Shown here one piece after another: positions 32,213-42,960 of a DNA stretch of 64,000 nucleotides (its first letter is position 1; every line of letters starts with the position of its first letter). The stretch lies in the NCBI GenBank assembly GCA_012274445.1, contig JAAROD010000033.1:186001-250000 (forward strand), in the 5' to 3' direction. Position numbers and translations under genes: made by a program. The stretch comes from Sclerotiophoma versabilis (taxonomy: Eukaryota; Ascomycota; Dothideomycetes; Pleosporales; Didymellaceae). Below the pieces are notes generated by a model. The model saw only the letters and a list, made by a program, of their open reading frames with translations, ran no database searches and was not told the DNA's origin.

Positions 32213-34366
32213 ATGCCGTCATTCGCCTCAAGATGGTTTAGCAAGGGTGGGCAGCACCAACGACTCGACGAGGACCTGCTCGAAGCCGCTGTTCACCAAC
32301 CACTGGTGCCTGAGGCAGCACAACTGAGGAGTCAGGAATCCATTTTCGAACCCCAACGAAACCAAAGCCAAAGCTCTTTCAGAAACCCTTCACAATACTC
32401 CGTCGCAGAGCCGAACCCTTTTGCTGATCAAACTTCGCTATTTTCCGACGATGTCACACTCGCACCATCCAGCCTGGCACCATCAAGTGCTCGACAGTCC
32501 CGCCAGATTCGAGTGACACTCCTCCCTGAAGCGTCATCGCTGAACGCACCACATGCCCTTCCCAATCCGTTCGTGGATCCCTCAACGCAAACACTCATCG
32601 ACAATGCATCCAATCCAAACCCATTCGCCGATCCAGATAAGATCACCTCGGTCCAAGATCCACGCCACACTCGACCCGTTCTCTCGCCTAGAGCATCAAA
32701 TCTTAACATTGAGAAAGAGAAAGACATTCCGGTCCGTGTACAGTCTGTCGGTGATGATAACAAGACTAAAAAGCCCGCGCTGGTGCTCAGGCCCTTCATT
32801 GCGGCGAAGGAGTTCGTCTTCGCTCACATCAGCCCGAAGACTATTTGGAACATGTTCGACATCAGGGAGCTCCTCTGGCCCTTGACATGGAGGAAGTATG
32901 CAGTCCTGGCCATAATTGGAGCATTAGTTGCTGCGATTGTGGTTTGCGAGTTTTACTTTCATTGGATCCAGTCCGCGATGGCGATCACTCGTCGTAACAT
33001 CCTGGCCGTTCTCATCATCGTAATCGCACTTGAGCCTGCAATGATCACACTCATGCTGCTCGTTGCCCGCATTCCAAACGTGCCGGCTGCAGAAGAGACA
33101 ATTTCTGCTCATGATGACATTGAGGCACAGAAGCAAGCCATGGACGAGAAGCCCGAGAGGACCGACCGGGAACAACGCACCGCACTGGTCATCCCCTGTC
33201 ACAACAGTGATCACGAGGCCTTCAAGCGAGTCATGGATTCGGCTTTCGTTCACTTCCATCCAAGCAGCATCTTCATCATCGACAACGCGCGCACCATGCA
33301 CCCCAAAGATAATGTTTTCCGCAACTACGTTCGCAGCCTACACCCAGAGATTAATTACATCTGGTCCCCCATTGGTAGCAAGAACGCAGCCCAGCTGGTC
33401 GGTGCCGTTGCAGTGAAGGAGTTTGAGTTTATCTTTACTGTCGACGATGATGTATGCATCCCTGCAAACTTCCGTGCTCCGGTCGACAAGATTGACGACG
33501 TCACCAAGGGTGTTGCTTTTCCCCTCAAGGCCACCAACGCGAATGGTGATGTACCTCTTTTTCTCGTCGCATGGCAAGACGTTGAGTACCGCATGGCCGG
33601 TCTCGTCAAGCTTGCTGAGTCTGACATCTGCGGTGTCCTCTACCCTCACGGTGCAGGCTGGTTCTGCGAGCGCGAAACCCTCATCGATCTCATCAGCAAC
33701 TACCACTCACTCGACTTCATTGCTGAGGATGTCAACACTGGAATCTCGATGCAGAAAATGAAGAAGCGCATCGCATTCGATGCAAGCTGCGTCCTTGAGA
33801 CCGAGGTGCCGACAACCTTCCTTGGCCCGGGCCTCAACTGGTACAATCAGCGTGTTCGTTCCTGGGAGATGGGCCGTCACGGCCGCCTCCTCGCCTTCAT
33901 GGGCCGCATGCTTTTCTCTTTCAACGGTCAGACCACACTTCATGGTATCTTCTGGCAAAAGTTTGTCCACTTCTACTCCATCGCATGCATCATCGTTGAC
34001 TGGGTGCGCGTCCCAGTTCTCGTCACCATGGGCGGCAACGGCGCCTACTGGCGTCAAGCCGGCCTACTCATGCTTGTTTCCATTTTCCCTGTTTTGGCTT
34101 ATAACTACATTTCCTGCCGTCGTCGGCCTGACATGCGCACACCATTTTGGGGCGCGATGACTATTCCTATCTACAAGCAGATTTACGCGCTGGTTTCGCT
34201 CATTGGCGCTATTCGCAGCGTACTGTACTACATTGGAGGTCACAACAAACCTAAGACCGTCAAGCAGATGGTTGAGGATAATGACGAGCGTGCTTTTTGG
34301 CTTGATCCTCGTTTCGAGACAAATCCGGCATTTTTGGCTGATGCTATAGAAGAAAAGGCGTCTTGA
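32213..34366 (+). CDS. Membrane-bound family-2 glycosyltransferase
   Basis: Single exon, 717 residues from the ATG at 32213 (the open frame begins at a TTG). The N-terminal ~200 residues are polar, with repeated NPFADP/NPFVDP motifs. Two membrane helices follow (YAVLAIIGALVAAIVVCEFYF and ILAVLIIVIALEPAMITLMLL). The catalytic GT2 core has ALVIPCHNSDHEAF (about 323), FTVDDDVCIPANF (about 408), AEDVNTGISMQ (about 504) and the acceptor motif NQRVRSWEMGR (about 545), a variant of QxxRW. More membrane helices close the protein. This layout fits processive polysaccharide synthases (chitin/hyaluronan-synthase-like). A GT2 of this kind is needed for hyphal extension on surfaces in Zymoseptoria; orthology is a guess. 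The product polymer is not predictable. Confidence 0.88.
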   Translation: MPSFASRWFSKGGQHQRLDEDLLEAAVHQPLVPEAAQLRSQESIFEPQRNQSQSSFRNPSQYSVAEPNPFADQTSLFSDDVTLAPSSLAPSSARQSRQIRVTLLPEASSLNAPHALPNPFVDPSTQTLIDNASNPNPFADPDKITSVQDPRHTRPVLSPRASNLNIEKEKDIPVRVQSVGDDNKTKKPALVLRPFIAAKEFVFAHISPKTIWNMFDIRELLWPLTWRKYAVLAIIGALVAAIVVCEFYFHWIQSAMAITRRNILAVLIIVIALEPAMITLMLLVARIPNVPAAEETISAHDDIEAQKQAMDEKPERTDREQRTALVIPCHNSDHEAFKRVMDSAFVHFHPSSIFIIDNARTMHPKDNVFRNYVRSLHPEINYIWSPIGSKNAAQLVGAVAVKEFEFIFTVDDDVCIPANFRAPVDKIDDVTKGVAFPLKATNANGDVPLFLVAWQDVEYRMAGLVKLAESDICGVLYPHGAGWFCERETLIDLISNYHSLDFIAEDVNTGISMQKMKKRIAFDASCVLETEVPTTFLGPGLNWYNQRVRSWEMGRHGRLLAFMGRMLFSFNGQTTLHGIFWQKFVHFYSIACIIVDWVRVPVLVTMGGNGAYWRQAGLLMLVSIFPVLAYNYISCRRRPDMRTPFWGAMTIPIYKQIYALVSLIGAIRSVLYYIGGHNKPKTVKQMVEDNDERAFWLDPRFETNPAFLADAIEEKAS

Positions 34367-35208
34367 GCAGTGCGCTTCAAGCGTCTCCTATTTTGATACC
34401 CTAGTCTTAATACTTATTCCCAATCACAACACAAGTTTGCAAGCCTCATCTGATGTCGTGAAAGTGTAAGAGCAGCATTCAGCCATTCCCCAAACCGCCC
34501 AAACTCGGAGTGGCCGAGCTGAGAAAGCTACACCTCAGTGAGCTCGACATAGCTGAGAGGAATGCTTAATCACGACAGCACTACGTGACGCATTACCACG
34601 CAGGGTGGAGTTAGTGTCACCAAGTAGGCATGTACTTGCGTATGTCAACTGACTCCGCATAGAGGCGTTCCTGCATTAGCCGTCAAACGTCGCTAAACAT
34701 GAAATTTTTGCGGGCTAGGACTGCAACGATGGCGCTTGTGAGCTTTCAAAAGCCACTTGTAAAAGTAATCATATTAGTACCAACGGGCCGAGGACACAGT
34801 TCACGACTTGGACGTTTGTAGCTGCATACATTTAGCAGGCGGTGTTGTGCGGATGTCTGGGCGGTACCGAACAATTATTTCGCCCTAATTAACACAAAGT
34901 CCGCGCTAGTGTTCTAGACGCATCGTGTTCCATACCTTTTGTGGCAATGGCTACGAGGCTTGGAGACGGGGTTTTTTGGCCGCCATAAGGACGCGACGAC
35001 ATTAGGTGCTCCGGCCACCACAAAGCGGGTCAAACGCAATGTTTCAATCATCGAGGATAGAAATTCACCTGACGTGAACTTTTGATGTCCGCATGTCCGT
35101 CTGTACAGGAACACCGAGATATTCAGAGGCGGAGGCGCAAGAGTAGAAGAGTACGAGACGCTTTACCTGGGCATGGGATCGTCCATAGAGTATTCCAATG
35201 CTTCATTA

Positions 35209-35280
35209 ACAAGGACTGACCTGTCTTCAAAGAGCAACACATCCATACCAATGTGTTGTTACCATTGGTAGAGCAGGACT
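35209..35280 (+). repeat. Dispersed repeat, copy A
   Basis: Matches 37522-37627 in the same orientation. The first 32 bases (35209-35240 against 37522-37553) agree at 24 positions, and 35248-35280 matches 37595-37627 at 21 of 33 positions. Most differences in the second block are G/C in this copy against A/T in copy B. Confidence 0.6.
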
Positions 35281-35529
35281 CAAATTGAGGCTCACTGAGT
35301 GGTCAGCGTGTGCCCAGAGCACACCTTAATGAAGTGTTCTGGACACTGTGCAGCACAGAAGCGAGACCAATAGATTATGTCGAGTTTTTGGTGGCATACC
35401 CATCAGTAAGCAATCAAAAAGGAGATGCGAGGTAAGAGGTAGAGCCAGAGCTGTTTTTGGAGCTAGAGAGTAGAGATACTCTTTGTTGCAACATTTTATA
35501 TCTTAATAACAAGACGTGACAGGAGGGAC

Positions 35530-35578
35530 ACATACGACCATGGAACGTTGGAAACAAGTTTTCTTGTCCGGTCGACCA
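35530..35578 (+). pseudogene. 5S rRNA fragment, 5' part
   Basis: Begins ACATACGACCAT and continues GGAACGTTGGAAACAAG, the first ~30 bases of the full 5S gene at 38441 with a few changes. It then diverges; the 3' half and the T-run are missing. Confidence 0.75.
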
Positions 35579-35959
35579 TCTGCACTAACCCTGTTTAGAG
35601 AGAACAGGGACATGTTCCTTTTCCCGGCAGTGTGGATTGATACCTGTCCCCATCAAATTAGGCCCATGGATGACATATCTCCTCTCATCCCAAAATTATA
35701 GACCTACGTTCAAGATAAAATAGAGGCACACCCTGTCTGCTCTACTGGAATTGGGGCCCGGGCAATCGTGACATCCTTTTGATTTACTTTCTCTAACAGA
35801 AAAAAGCCGCATGCTCAATAGATGTCAGTCAGACATACAGACATATCTCTAAGAGCTGACAGTTAGATGGGAAAGGTAGTTGATCAACTAAAGTCCTAGT
35901 CCGCTTGAACCCTTGAAATGATTTCTTAACTGCAGTACCTTGCAATAAGAGTCTGGTCT

Positions 35960-36955
35960 TCATATAGTGTGTCCTAAATAAGGGTACAACAATGCTTTTG
36001 ACACAGTCGGCCTCTTTTCAGGGTCAATAACGAGTAAATTTTCAATAAAATCCAACAGATCTGATGGTACCGGGGAATCTGGGATATGTTGCAGCTCCTC
36101 GCGCCAAGTGAATTGATCAATAAGCTTCATCATATCACTCGAATGGTCCATGACTGCTATCCTTTTGGCAAATTCAAACTCTTCTTTATACTGGCAATTG
36201 ACAGGGGACCTAGCGGGCCAACAAGACATATAAATTTTGCAACGCACCATGCCTCTGCATGGCTTTTGATTGTCTTATCGCCAATGCCAAATAGGCCAAG
36301 GGGCGAAAATTTTGTTGTTAACTGCTAAATCAGCTCTTTCCCAAAATGAAACGGAGGTGAGTATGAACTGTGACAGCAAGAGACCATACATCTGACGCGT
36401 GTCGATACGAATACTCTTGCCAGACCTCTGGCGCTCCACACGGTAGGCATTGAGCACGTTGCTTTGCAGAGTCATCCTTGATCACTAAAAAAAATAAGCG
36501 TTGGCTACAATCGTAGGACTTGGAGTGACACTTACTGTTCCCGAGATCTCCTAGCTTTGCGACTGGCTGGTTCCCGTCTATATGAGAGACAAACATGTTG
36601 TTCGGGCTGATACCTAGATACACTGGTAATACAGAGGGATATGGAATTGGAAATGTAATCTGTGTGAACAGCATCAAATGTCTTCAAAACATCAAGTGCC
36701 GATATAAACCCCATGAGACACAGCCATTGCCAACTTTGGATTGCTTCGGAAATCTAGCACAGTTATTGCTTGTAAATCATGATCCACACATTCAAACACT
36801 AGACATGGAGGGCTATCTTGAGACTTGTTCAAGTCTACAGTATCGTACAGGGCTCGAATATATGGGCTTAATGCAACCTTATGAATCCTGTAATTGCGGT
36901 ATTCGCGCCTTGAACATTTTTCTCTCTCGCTATTGGTCGCGGCTGATTTGATCAT
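35960..36955 (-). pseudogene. Decayed protein kinase
   Basis: On the minus strand the pieces run in kinase order: YRNYRIHKVALSPYIRALYD with PPCLVFECVDHDL (about 36900-36770), ISALDVLKTFDAVHTD (about 36710-36660), SPNNMFVSHIDGN with AKLGDLGNS (36610-36535; DLG in place of DFG), APEVWQEYSYRHASDVWSLAV (about 36435-36375), then a frame-shifted AWCVAKFICLVGPLG (about 36250-36205) and LLVIDPEKRPTVSKALLYPYL (36030-35968). Between HTD and SPNN no GT donor remains at the expected place, and the region after DVWSL needs frame changes. Fungi carry many such kinases, often in accessory regions. Not a functional gene as it stands, though a very intron-rich model cannot be fully excluded. Confidence 0.75.
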
Positions 36956-37521
36956 AGCCCTAAAAGAATAGTAAACGATGGAATCTAGATCATGTTGTGG
37001 CAGAGGTCTACCACTTTGCTTGGATAGAAGAAGGGCCAGATAAGACTTTAGCTTTCAAGATTGTAGAGCCTTTCAAAGAACGTAAAAGCTCATACCTTCA
37101 TTTGGCCCCGCAAAGGATTTGTCCAACACTTAGCGCCATGAACACAAAGAAGATGTTTGTGTGCAAAGTGCTAGAGATTCGCTGGCAGTACTGTAGCAAG
37201 GTCGTTGGCAGAGCCGCAAAGCTTTGACCCAGCGATGCAACCACGCTAGTCTACCGTAGAGACAGGAAAGCCTTCAGCCGTCCTCCAATGGATCCCAGTT
37301 CGAACCCACCCTAGTGACTCCGCTATCAACTAGCGTGCGGCATATCCCCTTTTCTTTGTAACTGTTGCAGGGCATTATCGGCAGTCCAACTCTATGAGGC
37401 AAACTCCTCCCTGACCCGGTTTACGACGTAAGCTAAAGTTAGAGGTCTTTGTGATAAGTGCACAGGTCAGGCGCTTTGCTTGAGCATGAGCTCTTTCACA
37501 AATCATGCCAACGTTCCATCT
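36956..37521. other. Spacer, nothing supportable
   Basis: About 570 bases. A 76-codon frame at 36997-37227 has no family match. A palindromic TTCGAA near 37303 resembles a tRNA B box, but no tRNA fold can be built. Confidence 0.35.
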
Positions 37522-37627
37522 ACAAAGTGTAACCTATCTTCGAAGAGCGATACGTCTTTGAAGAGCAATACATGTTTAAAGAGAACTGTCTATATCAATG
37601 TAATATCATCATTAGTAGAATATAGCT
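37522..37627 (+). repeat. Dispersed repeat, copy B
   Basis: Second copy of the element at 35209. It contains an internal tandem of AAGAGC-type units (near 37540, 37561 and 37578) that makes it 16 bases longer, and is A/T-shifted compared with copy A. Confidence 0.6.
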
Positions 37628-37727
37628 TCGATTGCAATTTACCAAACAGTTAGCTTGTACGAAGAAGCTTTTTTTATCAAGTCCTAGCCTGTGCGCACCC
37701 CAACTAACATATTAACATCACACATCT

Positions 37728-38335
37728 TGTAGCCCTACACTCTATAATATACTTACTGCAATGCCTATTACGCGTTAGAAAAAGTTCTTATACAAAGAAA
37801 ATAGGGTTATAAAGCCTTATAAAACCTCTAGTGCTAGAATATTATTAGAAATGTACACTTTCTTATGCAGCGCAATTACTAGCGTGTAAAGAGCGTATAC
37901 TTCCTTAACAGACCTTACGCACTAAGTTAACTATAACTAATCTAGTATATTAAAACTACATAAATACGTAAAAGCAAAGGTAAAGAAGCTATTAGTTAAA
38001 TAGTAGAACAAAATATTACATAAGAATAACTAGATGTATAGTTAATTAGCACTCTTAACCTAAAACTAGAAGAATACTTCTATTATACTTATTATCTTTT
38101 TATAGAATTAATAAGAGAAGAAAACCTAGTAGTCTATTTATAATAGTTATCTTAACTATATTATATTTAAAATAGGTAAAAGAATATAAATATTTAATAT
38201 TAAATTAGTAACGTAAATATAGGCTAGAACTTATTAAAAATATATTAAAAACCTATTAGAAATATCTTAGTATAGAAGTAAGATTAATGTATTATATTAG
38301 CTTGCTGGTAGTACACACATTAATAACCTATTAAG
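37728..38335. other. TA-rich block, probable RIP-mutated repeat
   Basis: About 600 bases of strongly A+T-rich DNA, dense in TA dinucleotides (for example TTAACTATAACTAATCTAG) with almost no CG, in contrast to all flanks. No open frame or recognisable element is left. Such blocks in Pezizomycotina are usually transposon copies mutated by RIP. It ends about 100 bases before the full-length 5S gene. Confidence 0.7.
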
Positions 38336-38440
38336 AAGAGGGACATAGATTGTAGGCCTAAAGCGGTATATAAGCTTGATGATAACGATGCTCTGCAATA
38401 AAACACTGAAATTATATTGATGTGATGAGCTTCAACTGAC

Positions 38441-38559
38441 ACATACGACCATAGGACGTTGAAAACAAGGCTTCCCGTTCGCTCAGCCCTATTTAAGCAA
38501 CGTACCGGCGGATTAGTAGTTAGGTGGGTGACCACTAGCGAATACCCGCTGTTGTATGT
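38441..38559 (+). rRNA. 5S ribosomal RNA gene, full length (119 nt)
   Basis: The 119 bases start ACATACGACCATAGG and end GCTGTTGTATGT, as in filamentous ascomycete 5S rRNA. Helix I pairs ACATACGAC with GTTGTATGT (first and last nine bases); helix II pairs ACGTTG (about 16-21) with CAACGT (about 58-63) without mismatch. The internal blocks GCTCAGCC, TTAGTAGTT and GGGTGACCAC are those of the 5S family and include the RNA polymerase III internal promoter. A T-run follows at once. Pezizomycotina scatter 5S genes singly through the genome, so the location is normal. It is the only intact copy in the window; whether it is transcribed cannot be seen, but its pairing is undamaged, unlike the fragments nearby. 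Confidence 0.93.
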
Positions 38560-38565
38560 TTTTTT
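38559..38565 (+). terminator. RNA polymerase III T-run terminator of the 5S gene
   Basis: Seven consecutive T directly after the 5S sequence (the first is its last base), sufficient for pol III termination. Confidence 0.85.
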
Positions 38566-38813
38566 GCAATCCTGTAGATATATATCTTTGCTAACTTGCA
38601 AAGGTGATGCATCTCAAATTCAAGAGATTAATGAGCTTCCAGTGATAGGTACGGGTCCTGTCAACCACAAACGTCTCTGCGAAGCTTCAACAGGTCAGTC
38701 CAACCCTCTATCAATGATCAAGTCTTCTTGCACCTGTCCCATCAATCATTGTTAGAGAGATACACAACGGTCAGAGTGATTGTTTCTTGCGTTTGAATAA
38801 ACCATGCGGTCGG

Positions 38814-40953
38814 CTATCGCAAGCAGTTGTGACATCGCCTTGAAATTATAGAAGAACGAACTATTTCACAGCGAGAACAGTTGTTCAGCAACCCATTCCC
38901 ATACCTTTTGAGGAATCCACCCACAATGGCTAGCCATCTACTGGTCTTGGCCACGACTCTCCTTTTAATGCCATCAAATCCGGTCGCCAAGTTCTCATTG
39001 ATATCCCTTGCGATTTCTGGGGATACATCGCCGTCATCTACGTGCTCTACCCAGACGCTTAACCCGACCAAGTCGCCAATGGTCTTCCTATCATACGATT
39101 CTGGATTTCTCCGTTTTGTCATGAGGATCCGTAGCCCTGCCCAATACAAAGCGCTCGTGAACAGAACGATAGAGGTCACGATCGGCCACTGCCATCGTGA
39201 AATCCTACCTAGATTGTGAGTCTTGCCAGCAAAAACCAGAATGAGACCGTTCCAAGAGTGAAGATGATGGGTACGGTATATAATAACGGTTTGAAGGAAA
39301 AGAAGGTGTAGTTCCAGTCGGAGTTTTTTTCGGAGCTCTGCACTCGCTTTTTGAGTCTGATCAGGACGAAAGCGACAAGGACTAACCTGACTTAGCATTA
39401 TGAATGATGTAATTGGAGAATACTTACTGCTGAACATAATGTGTCCGTATGTATAAAACCCTACGGCAAAGATGTATCCATCGGAGCTACTAGGAGCAAA
39501 AGCAACAAAGATGACAGATGATATCAAGTGTGATACCAAAGCACCCTTCGGGGTATGCTTATCTTTCTGCAAGAACTGCCAGAACGGCAAGATTCTTTGT
39601 ATTGCGATGTAGTGCTTCACTGCAATTCTGTTAATAAAGGGGGTACCGGTATAAATAAGTAATGGAATCTACCTTTTGACGCAGTATACGTGGCTGCAAG
39701 TATATTGCCGAAGGCCAAGATCGCCATACAGACTTTCAAACCAGTGTCACTTCCGAAGACTTTCGGTGCAAATTTCAGTGCCAAAGCGAGGTCAGAGTGA
39801 GGACCTGTGAGGTCATCGTATCCCAGGACGCGGTACTGATCGTCCATCAGTGAAAGCCAACATTTATACATGTTATCAGGCTTACAATCGCTACTGTAAC
39901 GAGCACATAGAGGAGCCACGTGGTTGTGACACCCAGTATAGAGCCAGCGTTTAGAGTCTTTTTGGACGTGTCGTCGGCCGACTTGCGAATCTCACCCGCA
40001 ACCTGCAGTGGTCAGCCCGTACGCAATGTTGTGATAGCCTTCTGGCACTTATGTAGTTAGCATTTTCCCATCCTGCATAATGTCAGCTTTCGTTCACATC
40101 TCTGCAATAGTATGTACCTTGGTAAGAGTAGAATATTAACACCATCCCCCGCCATGCCATCGGTAGTTACGCCTTCCCTCCTAGAATCGCTCCAATTCGA
40201 CTTATTCACACTACTCTTCACCATACCGAAGACAAAGACGACTACAAGCAGAACTATTTTGTACCGTGCAACGAGCTTGTTAAGAAGTAAACCAGCTACG
40301 CTTGAATGCCAGTGAATCAGGCAGACAAATGTGATCACTGAGATCGCGATGTATCGTACCAGGCATGAATCCAGCTGTGTACTGTCTTTGAGGTCTGGGA
40401 AAGCAGCAACAAGAATGTGTTTGACGAACTGTATGGAATTACCATAAGAGTTTGCCAACACAAGGAAGAACCTGGAGGACAAGATTGTAGCCAGGGGTCC
40501 GGGTCGGTGGTACATCTTATCGAGATACACAAGCTCGCCGCCATTAAATGGAAATGCATCACCAAACTCAAGGTAAATGAGAAGGAATATCGGCGTCCAG
40601 AACCCGCCAATCGTCCACAGCGCGATACTCAATTTCTTGGATTGGGTCGAGAGCAGTACCGCTCCGGGTGTGGTAAAGATCCTAGTTCCGATTTGCTTAT
40701 TGAGGACAATTTCAGCAATATCCAAGATGGTGAGTTTTGGTTGCCGAACTCGCTCTTTGTTTCCGTCATATTTCCGCGCGTGGGCGTCTCGATTCCCGCC
40801 CGCGTCACTCATGCGATCTGAGTCAGTGCGGACAGTTCCGCTCTCTAGGTTAGAATCATCTATCACTTGCGTCTCCCCTGGACCATTTGGTACGCCAGTA
40901 GACACAGCAGTGTTTTCTGAGTTGGAATCGATGGATTGGGGCGTGAAGTTCAT
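38814..40953 (-). pseudogene. Decayed Mup1-like amino-acid permease
   Basis: Reading down the minus strand from the ATG at 40953: IGTRIFTTPGAVLLSTQ, SIALWTIGGF, LEFGDAFPFNGGELVYLDK, then a splice to WENANY, VAGEIRKSADDTSKKTLNAG, YDDLTGPHSDLALALKFAPKV, FGNILAATYTASK spliced to VKHYIAIQRILPFW, KGALVSHL, SSDGYIFAVGFYTYGHIMF, and a C-terminal part LYWAGLRILMTKRR. Order and spacing match LAT-type methionine permeases. Damage: after WENANY the donor reads ATAAGT instead of GTAAGT, and near 39200 a TAG and a one-base frame change separate RLT from GRISRWQW. Several other introns remain canonical, so decay looks recent. A cryptic-splicing rescue cannot be excluded without RNA data. Confidence 0.75.
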
Positions 40954-41929
40954 TTCAGATCTGGGCCTTTCGCTAGTAGTACCATGATGCGGTCTTGGCA
41001 ACGACGATGTGCTATCAGTACGTTGCCGAGGAATTCGTCCGAGTTCGTGATCTTCTGCTGAAAACTGAGCCCTACTGCAGCTCTGCGTATGCAACTTCCT
41101 GAGGTCTTCACTTGCCTCAGTGTCACTACGACCAGTCTGTTCTTGTACGGGACGAATGAACGATTTCGAAGCTCTCGATGCGCAATGTTCGACTGTGTCT
41201 GATTATAAATCAATCCTTTTACGGCTCCAGTCTTGTGCTCGTGGTTGACTTACGGGCATTGGCGGTGTCAGTGTGGTGGCTCAATCATCTCCAGAGTTTC
41301 GTTTCAACAAAAGACATATCATTAGACTCTGGGCTGTATTTGAGACTCACAAAAAGTTCTCTGAGGAAACGGTTATGACATAGGAGAACTCGCAAGTGCT
41401 ATAGATTATACAGCCTCAGCCTACACCGGTTAGCCCTTCACAGTTCATGCTGTGCGCCCACACTTTTGCCTGATGGGACGCACGATGAATATATGCACCA
41501 ACAGGCAACACAGACTACATGGATTACTAGCCTCTGTGTTGGCGTACGCGGACTCATGAATCCGAGGAACTTGCATATAGGAAGCCTCCTTCAGCCCTGT
41601 ATTCCGAACGCAATACTGGTTTCCTACCTTTCCATGATCTTTACCAGAGCATCGGCTATAGCAAACATGTACTCTACAAGAGTTGGTATTCCAATTTTGA
41701 CAGAGTTGAAATTGCTTTCGGCAGAACAGTGGTGTCCGAAACTTTTCTCAACTCGTGGGTGGCGTATCTCGAAGTTAACCACATGGATTGGCAGATTGGA
41801 TTTTCACCGTAGCTGAAGATTTGGAGATCTACTTGATCACCAGCCTATTTCAAGGCACACGCATCATGTGAGCTCAAGTCCGAACAATCCTTTGGCCTGA
41901 CTAACATGGCAAGATTGATACCGCAAAAA
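40954..41929. other. Spacer with unassigned coding debris
   Basis: About 980 bases. A plus-strand frame near 41660-41811 reads HVLYKSWYSNFDRVEIAFG and ends at a TAG, but I cannot place it in a family. No intact gene. Confidence 0.35.
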
Positions 41930-42945
41930 TGTTCCTGGGATTGCTTGACCATCTCACAATGAGCTCTACGACGTCTCATAGAGCATCTGAACATATTTCC
42001 TGCATTTAATGATATCGTCTGCGCCTTAGGAAAGACAACGTCAGAGACCAGTGATCCACTCGTCGGCTGCCATAGCTCGAAAACGGGCTCTACATCAGGT
42101 CAGTGAAGTCAAGACATCGTAGAGCACGAAGTAACTCTGAGCAAAGACGTTTTACCTCTTAAAAAACGTTGAGAGACATGGTCGTGATGGCTCCGATGAA
42201 CCATGGTCGATACGGCAGTTGGGCGCATATCATAAGCATGATCTTGTGTCAGGCAATGATACCCTGGCCTTGCTCAACCCAATTGTATCCTTTCAAAAAT
42301 TCCTGAAAGATGCGCGAGCGAAGACTTCAAGCACACCAAGCTGGCGTGATATTCACAACTTAGCTTTGTCCCATTGCACCTGGCAATGGCGATGATATCT
42401 GACTTTCTCGGAAGCAAAGCTGGCCGCACTTGTAAGAGCATTTTCCTGTTTCAATCCGAACCAAGTTGACATGATTACAGATCTCGAAAATTCATCTGTC
42501 TCGTGTACAAGGTCGCACGAAGCTTGACCAGATGCCAGTGCTGACGATCGAGTATCCCGATTTTCAAGACATGCAACTCATCCACGATCGGATGATCGCT
42601 GTTAAGTACAACTTGAGCTCAAACACAAGCATCTGCGAGAAATTGAAAGGGAGTCTTCTTCTTGGGAGTCCAGAAATCGATTTGTTTGCCGACGAGTTCA
42701 AGCTTCAGTCGAATCGAGTAGACAATCTGTTGGAACGAACAAAGAGCGGGTCCACCCTCGTAAGACAGACGTGTGCTGCAAACTACTGCTACTAACCTCA
42801 TCTAGATGCAAGAACGAGATGGCCAGACTACGCGCCTTCGTAAGCTCACCGAATTGCTTCAACCACTCAACCCAAAAGACATTAGTTTTCTAGGCGTTAT
42901 CAGAGACTCCAATAATCCAATTCTTCCACATTGTACTAGCCAGTG
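41930..42945 (+). pseudogene. Decayed CorA-like fungal membrane protein
   Basis: Pieces on the plus strand follow the pattern of large fungal CorA-like proteins: RRLIEHLNIFPAFNDIVCALG (about 41960-42030), VSFQKFLKDARAKTS with WRDIHNLALSHCTWQW (about 42285-42395), YPDFQDMQLIHDRMI and SNRVDNLLERTKSGSTL (42555-42759). A canonical splice then leads (intron 42760-42805) to MQERDGQTTRLRKLTELLQ. Stops fall between the pieces, and the expected C-terminal membrane helices are missing before the TGA near 42945. The family call is by pattern and only moderately certain. Confidence 0.5.
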
Positions 42946-42960
42946 AGATGGTTCTTGGAC

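Larger units (their letters stand above)
34367..35959. other. Gene-free spacer at the edge of the decayed compartment
   Basis: 1.6 kb without a supportable gene. It contains copy A of a dispersed repeat (35209-35280) and a 5'-truncated-type 5S fragment (from 35530). Short open frames at 34914-35114 (minus) and 35516-35701 (plus) have no support. Confidence 0.45.

Noticed and set aside
26886..34366. Cell-wall gene cluster (GPI protein, epimerase, GT2)
   Set aside because: The genes are separated by long spacers, differ in orientation and have no shared sites that I can see; adjacency alone is weak evidence.
34500..34570. tRNA-like GAGTGGCCGAGCTGAGA
   Set aside because: It resembles a Leu/Ser tRNA D-arm only; no anticodon stem, T loop or 3' partner for the acceptor stem.
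37240..37330. tRNA gene suggested by AGTTCGAACCC
   Set aside because: The T-arm stem does not pair on either strand and no acceptor or anticodon arm can be formed; the match is a palindromic TTCGAA.
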